NCBI GenBank assembly: GCA_964577175.1 | Contig: CAZNYC010000174.1 | Span: 1-7,109, forward strand | DNA length: 7,109 nt | Direction of reading: 5' to 3' | From: BS750m-G62 sp964577175 | GTDB lineage: Bacteria > Planctomycetota > Phycisphaerae > FEN-1346 | Shown here: positions 1 to 6,303 of the stretch, piece after piece | Layout: each line of letters opens with the position of its first letter | Numbering within the stretch: the stretch's first letter is position 1 | Translations under genes and position numbers: made by a program | The notes under the pieces: generated by a model | Databases searched by the model: none | What the model saw: only the letters and a program-made list of their open reading frames with translations | What the model was told of the DNA's origin: nothing

Positions 1-551
1 GGCTCGACGGGCCGACGGATGGCCACCAGGTTCACCTCGTACTTGCGGCGGAGGTCGATTTCGCCGAGCGTCTTGTCGTGCCACGCCTTCGGCGCCCGGA
101 TCTGGACCAGGCTGTGCCCCTCCGACAGCGACAGGTGCTCCACGATGTTCGGGTTCACGAGTTGGCGGGCGAGGCGGTCGGCGACCTCCTCCTCGGGCAG
201 GATGACCTCGTCGGCGCCGACGCGTTTCAGAATCCGCCGCTGCGTCACGGTGGAGGCGCGGCTGATGACCTGCGGCACGCCCATGGCCTTGAGGGTGGTG
301 GTAGCGAGGACGTTGGCCTCGAAGTCCTCGCCGATGCTGACGATGGCGGCGTCGACGTCGCCCACCTCCTGGGCCCTGAGGGGTTCCTCCTCGGTGGCGT
401 CGAGGCGGACGGCCAGGGCCACCTCGTCGCGCATGCGTTCGACGAGGTCCTCGGTCTTGTCGGCGGCGATGACCTCCTGGCCGGCCTCGGTCAGGGCCTT
501 GGCCAGCCGGCTGCCGAATCGTCCGAGCCCGATAATCAGGAATCGTTTCAT
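1..551 (-). CDS. trkA: TrkA/KtrA-family potassium uptake regulatory subunit (RCK domain), partial
   Basis: This is the cytoplasmic, nucleotide-binding gating subunit that partners with a TrkH/KtrB membrane subunit. 183 complete codons are visible and the C-terminus is cut off by the window edge. The family is usually about 220 residues, so roughly 35-40 are missing. The N-terminus MKRFLIIGLGRFG is a Rossmann beta-alpha-beta start with the dinucleotide motif GxGxxG at residues 8-13, and an acidic residue (D31) at the end of the second strand, as expected for NAD(H)-binding RCK_N domains. The segment SIGEDFEANVLATTTLKAMG (72-91) is also typical of the family. From about residue 138 the RCK_C (TrkA_C) ligand-binding domain begins. 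The ATG at 549-551 is supported by a perfect AGGAGGT six bases upstream. It lies 148 bp downstream of trkH on the same strand, which fits a two-gene potassium transporter. The family is firm; TrkA versus KtrA naming is a matter of convention. Confidence 0.94.
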   Translation of the reverse strand, partial: MKRFLIIGLGRFGSRLAKALTEAGQEVIAADKTEDLVERMRDEVALAVRLDATEEEPLRAQEVGDVDAAIVSIGEDFEANVLATTTLKAMGVPQVISRASTVTQRRILKRVGADEVILPEEEVADRLARQLVNPNIVEHLSLSEGHSLVQIRAPKAWHDKTLGEIDLRRKYEVNLVAIRRPVE

Positions 552-557
552 CGCGAT

Positions 558-564
558 ACCTCCT
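558..564 (-). promoter_or_regulatory. Ribosome binding site of trkA
   Basis: The minus strand reads AGGAGGT with a 6-nt spacer to the ATG at 551. This is a full anti-16S match, fixes the trkA start, and is the strongest Shine-Dalgarno sequence in the window. Confidence 0.88.
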
Positions 565-601
565 GCCGATGCGTCATGCGCCGTCGTGGCGTGTCGTGTA
601 C

Positions 602-681
602 CGAGCCGGCCGCGGAAGCGGCCGGACAGTGTCGACGGCCATGGCCTGCGAGGCTGACCGGACGCTTCCGCGTCCGGCTCG
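602..681. repeat. REP/BIME-like pair of inverted hairpins between trkH and trkA
   Basis: Two hairpins of identical design sit in the 148-bp gap. The first (606-625) has an 8-bp stem CCGGCCGC/GCGGCCGG around a GGAA loop. The second (658-677) has an 8-bp stem CCGGACGC/GCGTCCGG around TTCC. Including the CGAG and CTCG flanks, arm 602-625 and the reverse complement of arm 658-681 agree at 22 of 24 positions. The two differences sit opposite each other in the stem (C-G replaced by A-T), so pairing is preserved. Between them lie 32 nt containing the palindrome GGCCATGGCC (637-646). Two palindromic units in head-to-head orientation are the architecture of bacterial interspersed mosaic elements. In the trkH-trkA transcript the first hairpin encountered would have a GGAA loop, a GNRA-type tetraloop. 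Neither is followed by a U tract, so an intrinsic terminator is unlikely. A role in mRNA stability or differential expression of trkH over trkA is possible but unproven. Confidence 0.75.
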
Positions 682-699
682 CAACGTCCGGCTTATCCT

Positions 700-2565
700 T
701 TACGAAATCGCCACGTACTCCTTCGCGTACTCGTACCGCTGCGGCTGGGCCTTGAACTGCATGGCCACGAACAGCGTCAGCAGGCCGATCCGGCCGACGA
801 ACATCGTGCCGGCCAGCAGCAGCCGGCCGAACGTGTTCAGCAGCGGCGTCGTGCCGGTCGAGAGGCCGACCGTGGCGAAGGCGGACTGCGTCTCGAACAG
901 GGCGTCGAGGAAGGTGAAGTGGGCCCCGTCGCGCATGCCCCAGGCCGCCAGGGCCATGCTCGTAGCCGCCACCCACGCGACACCGAAGGCGAGGATCGCC
1001 AGGGCCCGCCGGACCGTCTCGGGCGGAATCTGCCGCTGGAACGCCTGGACGCTGGGCCGCCCCCGCAGCGTCGCCCACACGCCGCACAGGACGACCACGA
1101 CCGTGACGGTCTTGATCCCGCCGCCGGTGGACCCCGGCGAGGCCCCGATGAACATCAGCGCCACGGTCAGGAACTTCGTGGGACCGGCGAGGTGGCTGGT
1201 ATCGGTCGTGTTGAAGCCGGCGGTGCGGGCGGTGGTGGCGAGGAACCAGGCCCCGGTCACCCGTTCGGGCCACGTTTCCCCCAGCGGCGAGCGCGGGGCC
1301 ACGTCGGGCGTGTCGGGTTCGCCGGGGCCGGCCGCCGTCTGCCGCCAGGCCCCTTCCCGGCCGGGGGCCGTCTCGAGCACCAGGGCCAGGCCCGTTCCGC
1401 CGAGGAGCAGGACGGCCGTGGCCACCAGGGCCAGTTTCGCCTGGAGCGTCAGCCGGCGTTTGACGAGCGGCACGTTCCGGCGCGCGAACAGACGGTGCCG
1501 CACCAGGCGGGCCAGGTTGTACAGGACGGCGAACCCGATGCCGCCCGCGATGATCAGCAGCGGGAACACGAGATTCGCCTGCCACGTATTGCGGTACGAC
1601 ATGAGACTGTCGGCGTACAGGCAGAACCCCGCGTTGCAGAACGCCGAGATGCTGTGGAAGACGCTGTAGAAGATGCGTTCGCCCAGGGGCACGGCCTCGC
1701 CGGCGGCGGTATGATCCCACAGGCCGAAGAGCAGCAGCGCCCCGGCGGCCTCGACGGTCAGGGTCGTCAGCAGGATGAACGTGGTGAGGCGTCCGATCTC
1801 GGCCCGCAGGTCGTGCGTAAAGGCCTCGCGGAGCACGAGGACCTCGCGAATGCGCATGCCCCGCCACATGAAGAGCGCAAAGACCGACGCGTACGTCATC
1901 AGCCCCAGGCCGCCCAGTTGGATGAGCACCAGGATCACGTACTGGCCGAACCGCGACCAGTGCGTGCCCGTGTCGACGACGATCAGGCCCGTCACGCACA
2001 CGGCGCTGGTGGCCGAGAAGATGGCGTCGGTGAGGGTGGTGGGCGGCCGGCCCTCGGCCGTCGACGCCGGCAGCAAGAGCAGGCCCGTCCCGATGGCGAT
2101 GAGCGTCAGGAACGAGCCGACGATCAGCAGCGCCGGCCGCAACTTCTGCATGGCCAGATGCTGGTGCAGCTCCACCAGGCGCGCCAGGATGCACAGGATG
2201 ATCGCCAAGTGCACGCCGCGCAGCAGCCACACCTCGCGGCGCGGCACGCCGGCCCAGTACACCACCGCGACGTAGACGAGGAACGCCCCGGCCAGGGCAA
2301 ACTCGAACCATCGGAACCGCAGCAGCGCCAGCCGGTGCCGAGCCAGCGCCAGGCGGACGAGCGGGTCGGCCAGCATCCCCGCCAGGGCCACCCACTCGAT
2401 CCAATGGAGAACCTCGAGCCCCTCCGGCCGCACCTCGAAGCCGTACTCCAGCATGAGGCTCCCCGCCGCCAGGATGATGATCGGCAGCAGGGCCGTCACG
2501 AGGTACGGGCGAGCCCGTTCCAGCAGGCTCGGCGAGAGGTCGGGCGAGGAGGCGGGCCGGGGCAT
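700..2565 (-). CDS. trkH: TrkH/KtrB-family potassium translocation subunit with N-terminal four-helix extension
   Basis: This 621-residue integral membrane protein forms the potassium-conducting pore of a Trk/Ktr uptake system. All four pore loops of the M1-P-M2 repeats are visible with their filter glycines: VCVTGL (G193), FCNAGF (G313), RTAGFN (G450) and TVGLST (G567). The third repeat carries the intramembrane gating-loop signature FIGASPGSTGGGIKT (472-486), and the last helix has the conserved arginine in VGRIGLLTL (R592). These features are diagnostic. The core starts near residue 145. The first ~140 residues add about four predicted membrane helices (19-40, 54-74, 85-106, 113-134) that TrkH proteins of usual length (~450-480) lack. 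A Pro/Gly-rich insert (398-432) enlarges the outer loop before pore loop 3. The ATG start is preceded by a GGAGAGA-like purine stretch (2576-2582), a moderate Shine-Dalgarno. A promoter lies at 2649-2677 and trkA follows downstream, so the two genes probably form an operon. Confidence 0.95.
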   Translation of the reverse strand: MPRPASSPDLSPSLLERARPYLVTALLPIIILAAGSLMLEYGFEVRPEGLEVLHWIEWVALAGMLADPLVRLALARHRLALLRFRWFEFALAGAFLVYVAVVYWAGVPRREVWLLRGVHLAIILCILARLVELHQHLAMQKLRPALLIVGSFLTLIAIGTGLLLLPASTAEGRPPTTLTDAIFSATSAVCVTGLIVVDTGTHWSRFGQYVILVLIQLGGLGLMTYASVFALFMWRGMRIREVLVLREAFTHDLRAEIGRLTTFILLTTLTVEAAGALLLFGLWDHTAAGEAVPLGERIFYSVFHSISAFCNAGFCLYADSLMSYRNTWQANLVFPLLIIAGGIGFAVLYNLARLVRHRLFARRNVPLVKRRLTLQAKLALVATAVLLLGGTGLALVLETAPGREGAWRQTAAGPGEPDTPDVAPRSPLGETWPERVTGAWFLATTARTAGFNTTDTSHLAGPTKFLTVALMFIGASPGSTGGGIKTVTVVVVLCGVWATLRGRPSVQAFQRQIPPETVRRALAILAFGVAWVAATSMALAAWGMRDGAHFTFLDALFETQSAFATVGLSTGTTPLLNTFGRLLLAGTMFVGRIGLLTLFVAMQFKAQPQRYEYAKEYVAIS

Positions 2566-2648
2566 CGGTTCGCGGTCTCTCCGGGTCGGTGCGGCGTGCC
2601 GCCCGGCGCACCCTCGCGGGGCAACCGGGTCGCGTGCGGCCGAAAACC

Positions 2649-2677
2649 ATTAGAAGACGGCGGCGGGGCCGTGTCAA
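2649..2677 (-). promoter_or_regulatory. Predicted sigma70-type promoter for trkH-trkA
   Basis: The minus strand reads TTGACA (2677-2672), then exactly 17 nt, then TCTAAT (2654-2649). This is a 6/6 match to the -35 box and 5/6 to the -10 box with ideal spacing, striking in such GC-rich sequence. Transcription would begin near 2642, leaving a ~77-nt leader before the trkH ATG at 2565. The leader can form a small hairpin (GGTGCG/CGCACC, 2588-2612) but shows no riboswitch I recognise. Location right after the preceding gene's end and upstream of the transporter supports the call. Confidence 0.72.
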
Positions 2678-2697
2678 GCCGCCCGCCGACGGGCGGC
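2678..2697 (-). terminator. Hairpin after the TPR gene, possible terminator
   Basis: A perfect 8-bp GC-only stem (GCCGCCCG/CGGGCGGC) with a 4-nt loop starts two bases after the stop codon of the upstream TPR gene. Only two T residues follow on the transcribed side, so it is a weak intrinsic terminator at best; a transcript 3'-end stabiliser or Rho-assisted site is equally possible. Its downstream edge directly abuts the -35 box of the trkH promoter. Confidence 0.5.
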
Positions 2698-2699
2698 GT

Positions 2700-4346
2700 T
2701 CACCCGGCCGGCTGGCCCGCGGCGCCGGCGGCCAGCACGGATCCCTCTTCGGTGAGGAGGCCCATGTTTTCCAGGGCGAGGGCCAGGCCGGCCTCGACCG
2801 CCTCCTCGTCGGGCTTCCGCTCGAGGGCGGCGCGGTACTGCTCGACGGCCATCGGCCACAGGCCCCGGTCCGCGTACACCAGGCCCAGGCGGTAGTGCAG
2901 GTCCACGTACTCGGGTTCGATGTGGACGGCCCGGGCAAGGGCGTCGGCGGCTTCGTCCAGGCGGCCCATCTCCCAGGCCGTCAGCCCCAGTTTGACGAGG
3001 GCCTTGACGTACGTCGGATTGATCGCGATGGCGGCCCGGAACTGTTCCGCGGCGTCCGTCTTCCGCCCCGCGCTCTTCAGGAGCAGCCCGTACCGGTACC
3101 GGTAATCGGGGAAGTCCGGGTGCTGCTCGACGGCCTCGGCGTGGTCGCGGAGTTCGGCGTCGAGGACGTCGGCGGGCTCGAGTTCCTCGACCATGGGCGC
3201 CAGACTGGCCGCCGGCACGTCGAGTTCCTTCCCAATCGCCGACGACATCGCCGACCGGATCATCACCCGCGACACCTCCTGGTACAGGGCGACGGAACCC
3301 GGGGCGATCTCGCACGCCATCTCCAGGGTCTCGTCGGCCTCGCGCTCGCGGCCCATCTGGCGGTAGGCGACCGCCAGGCCGGCGTAGGCTTCGAGGTACG
3401 CGTCGTTGACGCGCATGGCCCGCTGGTACAGGCGGACGCCCTCCTCCGTCCGGCCGCGCTCCACCTTCACCTGGCCGCGGAGGACCAGGGCGTCGAGGTA
3501 CCGCGGATTCAGCGCCAGCGCCTGTTTCAGGTGCCGGTCGGCGGCATCGAGATCGCCCGCCGCCGCCAGAAGCCGGGCCGCACGGAAGTGCATGTCCGGG
3601 TACTCGGGATGGACGTCGAGGACCCGGCGGATTTCCGCCAGCGCCTCGGCCGGCATGCCGTCGTCCTCCAGACAGTCGGCCAGGCGGGAGCGAGCCTCCC
3701 AGTTATCGGGCTCGACGATGATGGCTTCCTGGTACTCGCGGATGGCGGCGGCGGTGTCGCCCCGTCGGGCTTGGAGCGAGGCCAGGTTCATCCGCGTCTC
3801 GAAGTCGCCCGGCTCCTGCTGCTTCAGGGCCGCGTAGTGGTGGGCGGCCGCGTCGAGGTTGCCCTCCACGACCTCCAGGGCCGCCAGACGCTGCCGCGAC
3901 GGCGCGTGGGCGCCGTCGGCCGCCAGCGCCGACCGGTACGCCTCCATCGCGGAGGGGTGGTCGCCCTGCCGCTCGTGCAACTGGCCCGTCACGTAGTGGA
4001 CGGTGGCGGGACAATCCGCCCGCTTGCCGAGCGGCGCGAGGACCTCGATCGCGCCCGCCGGGTCGCCCAGGTCGCTCTTGACGGCCGCCAGCGCCACCCG
4101 GGCGTCCTCGATGCGGGGACCGAACCGGACGGCCTGCTCCAGGGCGCGGCGGGCGGCGCCCAGCCGGCCGAGTTCCATCTGCTTCAGCCCCAGTTCCAGG
4201 AGCAGCCCCGGCCGCCGCGGATACGTCTCGACCTGCGCCTGGATGGCCTCCAGGCTCGTGTCGCTCGGCGACTGGATGAACTTGGAGAGGTAGCCCGTGA
4301 AGTCCCCCGCCAGCCCCCGGCCGAGCAGTCGCAGGAGGTAACTCAT
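2700..4346 (-). CDS. Tetratricopeptide-repeat protein with 12 TPRs, function unknown
   Basis: This 548-residue protein is almost entirely TPR, a helical scaffold for protein-protein contacts. Nine units run in an unbroken 34-residue register from about 47 to 352, then a ~60-residue non-TPR segment (353-412) intervenes, and three more units follow (413-514). Consensus features are clear, for example the 183-216 unit with ...GDTAAAIREYQEAI... and the 447-480 unit with GRLDEAADALARAVHIEP. The first 46 residues are not TPR: MSYLLRLLGRGLAGDF is a short amphipathic stretch, too short and polar for a secure signal peptide, so the protein is probably cytoplasmic. The start is the ATG at 4344-4346, chosen because AAGGAGGG lies 5 nt upstream and because it overlaps the preceding stop as ATGA. 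The open frame extends further upstream, but only as a shadow of the neighbouring gene. The TPR family is certain; no specific role can be assigned. Confidence 0.9.
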   Translation of the reverse strand: MSYLLRLLGRGLAGDFTGYLSKFIQSPSDTSLEAIQAQVETYPRRPGLLLELGLKQMELGRLGAARRALEQAVRFGPRIEDARVALAAVKSDLGDPAGAIEVLAPLGKRADCPATVHYVTGQLHERQGDHPSAMEAYRSALAADGAHAPSRQRLAALEVVEGNLDAAAHHYAALKQQEPGDFETRMNLASLQARRGDTAAAIREYQEAIIVEPDNWEARSRLADCLEDDGMPAEALAEIRRVLDVHPEYPDMHFRAARLLAAAGDLDAADRHLKQALALNPRYLDALVLRGQVKVERGRTEEGVRLYQRAMRVNDAYLEAYAGLAVAYRQMGREREADETLEMACEIAPGSVALYQEVSRVMIRSAMSSAIGKELDVPAASLAPMVEELEPADVLDAELRDHAEAVEQHPDFPDYRYRYGLLLKSAGRKTDAAEQFRAAIAINPTYVKALVKLGLTAWEMGRLDEAADALARAVHIEPEYVDLHYRLGLVYADRGLWPMAVEQYRAALERKPDEEAVEAGLALALENMGLLTEEGSVLAAGAAGQPAG

Positions 4347-5359
4347 GCGTTCCCTCCTTCCGGGGGGCCGTCCGCGCCGGCGTCGGCGACGGCGGCGAGG
4401 GCGTGGCGGGCCTCGTCGGAGTCCGCCCCGAGTTCCAGCGCCCGACGGTAGGCCCCGGCGGCCTCGTCCGGCCGGCCCTGGTCCCGCAGCAGCCGGCCGA
4501 GGCGGAGGTGGACGTCCGGCCACTGGGGCCTCAGGTCCGCCGCCTGCCGGCACCGGGCCTCGGCCCGGTCGGCCCGGCCGGCCTTCTCGTACAGCCGGAC
4601 CGCGAGCAGGCACGCCTCGACGAATCCGCCGTTCAGGGCCAGGGCCTTCTCGGCCGCCTCGATGGCCCGGTTCACCTCGCCGAGTTCCTCCGCGACCACG
4701 CTCAGGCCGAAGTACAGGTCGGCGTGCGACGGCCGCCGGGCCGCCAGCGACGCCAGCGCCCGCCGCGCCGCCCGCAGCGTCTCCCGCCTCGCCGCGCCCG
4801 GCGCGCCCTTCCGCGGAATCAAGGCCTCCGCCACCTCGGGGTCGCGCGAGACGATCTGCTCGAGGGCAGCCGCCCGGCGCGACGGCTTCGGCGGCCGGCG
4901 CGACGGCCGCTGGCCGGCCGCCTGCTCGACCCGCTCGCCGAGCCGGACGAGCCATTCGAGGGCCTCGCCCTCCTCGCCCGCCAGGCGGGCGGCCTCGCGC
5001 AGCGCCTCGACCGACGAGGCGACCCGTCCGGCGGCGCCGCGCGCCAGGCCGAGGTCCCGGACGTACCGGAAGCAGAGCGGCTCCAGGCGGACGGCCCGTT
5101 CCAGGTGCCGCAGACCCGCCTCGAACTCACCCGCCCCGCACAGCAGCAGTCCCAGCAGGTGGGACAGATCCGCGGGACGGTCGGCCGTGGCGAGTCCCTC
5201 GCGGAGGGCCTCGCGCGCCTGCGCCGGCCGGCCCGCCCGGACCAGCCACGCCGCCAGACGGCCGTGCACCTCCGTTTGGCGGGGCGCCTGGCGGACCCGC
5301 GTGCGCAGCCGGGCCTCCTCCTCGTAATCGTGCTGCCGTTTGCCGTCGTGCACGGTCAT
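4343..5359 (-). CDS. Tetratricopeptide-repeat protein, function unknown
   Basis: This 338-residue protein has two TPR blocks. Three degenerate units cover about residues 28-129, and three clear ones cover 212-313 (for example GEVNRAIEAAEKALALN and GRPDEAAGAYRRALELG). They flank a basic, Ser/Pro/Arg-rich linker around 149-163 (QRPSRRPPKPSRR) and a helical segment up to about 205. It has a hydrophilic, charged N-terminus (MTVHDGKRQHDYEEEARLR) with no signal peptide or membrane helix, so it is probably cytoplasmic. The stop codon overlaps the start of the next TPR gene (ATGA, 4346-4343), which implies co-translation and a shared process, perhaps a complex. The ATG at 5357-5359 has no visible Shine-Dalgarno sequence, so the start is less certain than for its neighbour. 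The upstream 134 bp are dominated by an inverted repeat. High Arg/Ala content reflects genome GC bias. No function can be inferred beyond scaffolding. Confidence 0.86.
   Translation of the reverse strand: MTVHDGKRQHDYEEEARLRTRVRQAPRQTEVHGRLAAWLVRAGRPAQAREALREGLATADRPADLSHLLGLLLCGAGEFEAGLRHLERAVRLEPLCFRYVRDLGLARGAAGRVASSVEALREAARLAGEEGEALEWLVRLGERVEQAAGQRPSRRPPKPSRRAAALEQIVSRDPEVAEALIPRKGAPGAARRETLRAARRALASLAARRPSHADLYFGLSVVAEELGEVNRAIEAAEKALALNGGFVEACLLAVRLYEKAGRADRAEARCRQAADLRPQWPDVHLRLGRLLRDQGRPDEAAGAYRRALELGADSDEARHALAAVADAGADGPPEGGNA
4352..4359 (-). promoter_or_regulatory. Ribosome binding site of the 548-residue TPR gene
   Basis: The minus strand reads AAGGAGGG, 5 nt before the ATG at 4346 and inside the last codons of the upstream gene. 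It settles the start of the downstream TPR gene and is consistent with translational coupling. Confidence 0.82.
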
Positions 5360-5388
5360 GGCTTGGTCGTTACAGGCGGATCCTCAGT

Positions 5389-5476
5389 CCCGGCTTGCCG
5401 GGTGCCACTGGCCGCTTGTCGGCCAGCGTTTCCCGAACGTCGATCTGCGCTGGCGGGCAAGCCGACAGTGGCACCC
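5389..5476. repeat. Inverted repeat with nested hairpins (REP-like element)
   Basis: Arms 5400-5428 and 5448-5476 are 29 nt each and match as inverted copies at 25 of 29 positions, separated by 19 nt. Both outer ends are GGGTGCCACTG. Each arm can also fold on itself: the left arm has a perfect 7-bp stem CTGGCCG/CGGCCAG around CTTGT (5408-5426), while the right arm has a similar stem with one mismatch around GCAAG. Just outside, 5389-5402 holds another short hairpin, CCCGG-CTTG-CCGGG, overlapping the left arm. It fills most of the gap between the SPOR lipoprotein gene and the 338-residue TPR gene, with no open reading frame or promoter of note. I recall similar GGTGCCACTG-type palindromes being dispersed in Planctomycetota genomes, but have not verified this. 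Confidence 0.78.
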
Positions 5477-5493
5477 GCCATGTCGGGCACCTC

Positions 5494-6303
5494 CTATGGC
5501 ACAATGAGGGTGTTGAAGCCGGCCCGGCGGAGGCGCTGCGCCAGTGAGGCGGCCCCCGAGTAGGTGCGTTCGCGTCCGACCTGGACGGCCGTCAGACGCC
5601 GCCCGCTCGAGACGACCCGCGCCAGGCGTGGCGAGAAGCCGGCCCGGCGGACCTTGCGGGCCTGCTCGGCCGCCGACGCCTGGGCGGAGAACGCCCCCGT
5701 CTGGACGCGGAACGCCTCCGCCCCCGCATACCGGGCAGCCTGCCGGGCGGCCGCGGACTCCGAGTAGTTTGCCCTCAGATAGTGCAGATACTTCCGCCCT
5801 TTCTCCCACTGCCCCAGCCGCTGGAGGGCCACACCCGTCCGGAGCAGGACCTGCGGCACGGGGACGGCATCGTGCGGGTCCGCGAGGACGGCGGCGTACT
5901 GTTTGACCGCCTCGACGTCGTCGGCCTCCTCGTAGTACAGGTTCCCGAGCGCGACGCGGGCGAACTGGTCGATGGGCGGACGGACATCGGCCCCGAGGGC
6001 CCGGAGGAAGTCCGCCTTCGCCGCCTCCGGCCGCTCCAGGTGCGCCAGGGCCTGGCCCCGGTAATAGTACACCTCGCCGCGCTCCGGCGAGTCCGGGTCC
6101 ATCCGCAGGTACCGGCTGAAGTTTGTGACGGCGTCGCTGTATCGGCCGGCCTGGAGGGCCGCGTACCCGGAGTCGAAGACGGCCCGGTCGGCCCGGCGGT
6201 TTTGCGCGCAGCCGCTCGCCAGCGCCAGCAGCAGGAGCGCAGCGAGCACGAAGGCCAGAAGCCGGATGAGGACCAGCCTCCCGCTTGTCAGGGCGTGCGA
6301 CAT
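5494..6303 (-). CDS. TPR and SPOR-domain lipoprotein
   Basis: This 269-residue protein is predicted to be an envelope lipoprotein. From the chosen start the first 31 residues form a lipoprotein signal: a basic n-region (MSHALTSGRLVLIR), a hydrophobic core (LLAFVLAALLLLALA) and the lipobox LASGC with the lipidated cysteine at 32. Four TPR-like units cover about 39-183 (for example GYAALQAGRYSDAVTNFSRY). The C-terminal SPOR domain spans 198-269, with the two hallmark repeats FRVQTGAFS (198-206) and LTAVQVGRE (237-245), each followed by a helix and ending AGFNTLIVP. SPOR domains bind glycan strands lacking stem peptides and are found in division and cell-wall-remodelling proteins; TPRs suggest a partner protein. 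The ATG at 6301-6303 is preferred because it places the signal peptide at the N-terminus. An upstream in-frame GTG at 6384 would add 27 unlikely residues. The Shine-Dalgarno (GGAA) is weak. Exact role unknown. Confidence 0.9.
   Translation of the reverse strand: MSHALTSGRLVLIRLLAFVLAALLLLALASGCAQNRRADRAVFDSGYAALQAGRYSDAVTNFSRYLRMDPDSPERGEVYYYRGQALAHLERPEAAKADFLRALGADVRPPIDQFARVALGNLYYEEADDVEAVKQYAAVLADPHDAVPVPQVLLRTGVALQRLGQWEKGRKYLHYLRANYSESAAARQAARYAGAEAFRVQTGAFSAQASAAEQARKVRRAGFSPRLARVVSSGRRLTAVQVGRERTYSGAASLAQRLRRAGFNTLIVP

Noticed and set aside
2566..2648. Possible c-di-AMP or other riboswitch in the trkH leader
   Set aside because: Potassium transporters are often controlled by such elements, but the ~77-nt leader is short and shows none of the conserved motifs; only a small GC hairpin is visible.
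919..2895. A 658-codon plus-strand open frame antisense to trkH
   Set aside because: Its composition (Gln/Arg/Gly/His-rich, no recognisable motif) is typical of the antisense of a GC-rich gene, and the opposite strand has an unambiguous TrkH.
548..2938. A 796-codon open frame on the minus strand overlapping trkH and the TPR gene
   Set aside because: It is a GC-bias shadow in another frame. The translation is Arg/Pro/Gly-rich with no domain, while the trkH frame has clear helices and filter motifs.
2589..4451. A 620-codon plus-strand open frame antisense to the TPR gene
   Set aside because: It mirrors the repeat structure of the TPR gene on the other strand; no independent motifs or ribosome binding site.
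4347..4955. N-terminal extension of the 548-residue TPR gene up to 4955
   Set aside because: The extra 203 codons lie in another frame of the upstream TPR gene and are Pro/Gly/Arg-rich. The ATG at 4346 has a strong Shine-Dalgarno and an ATGA overlap.
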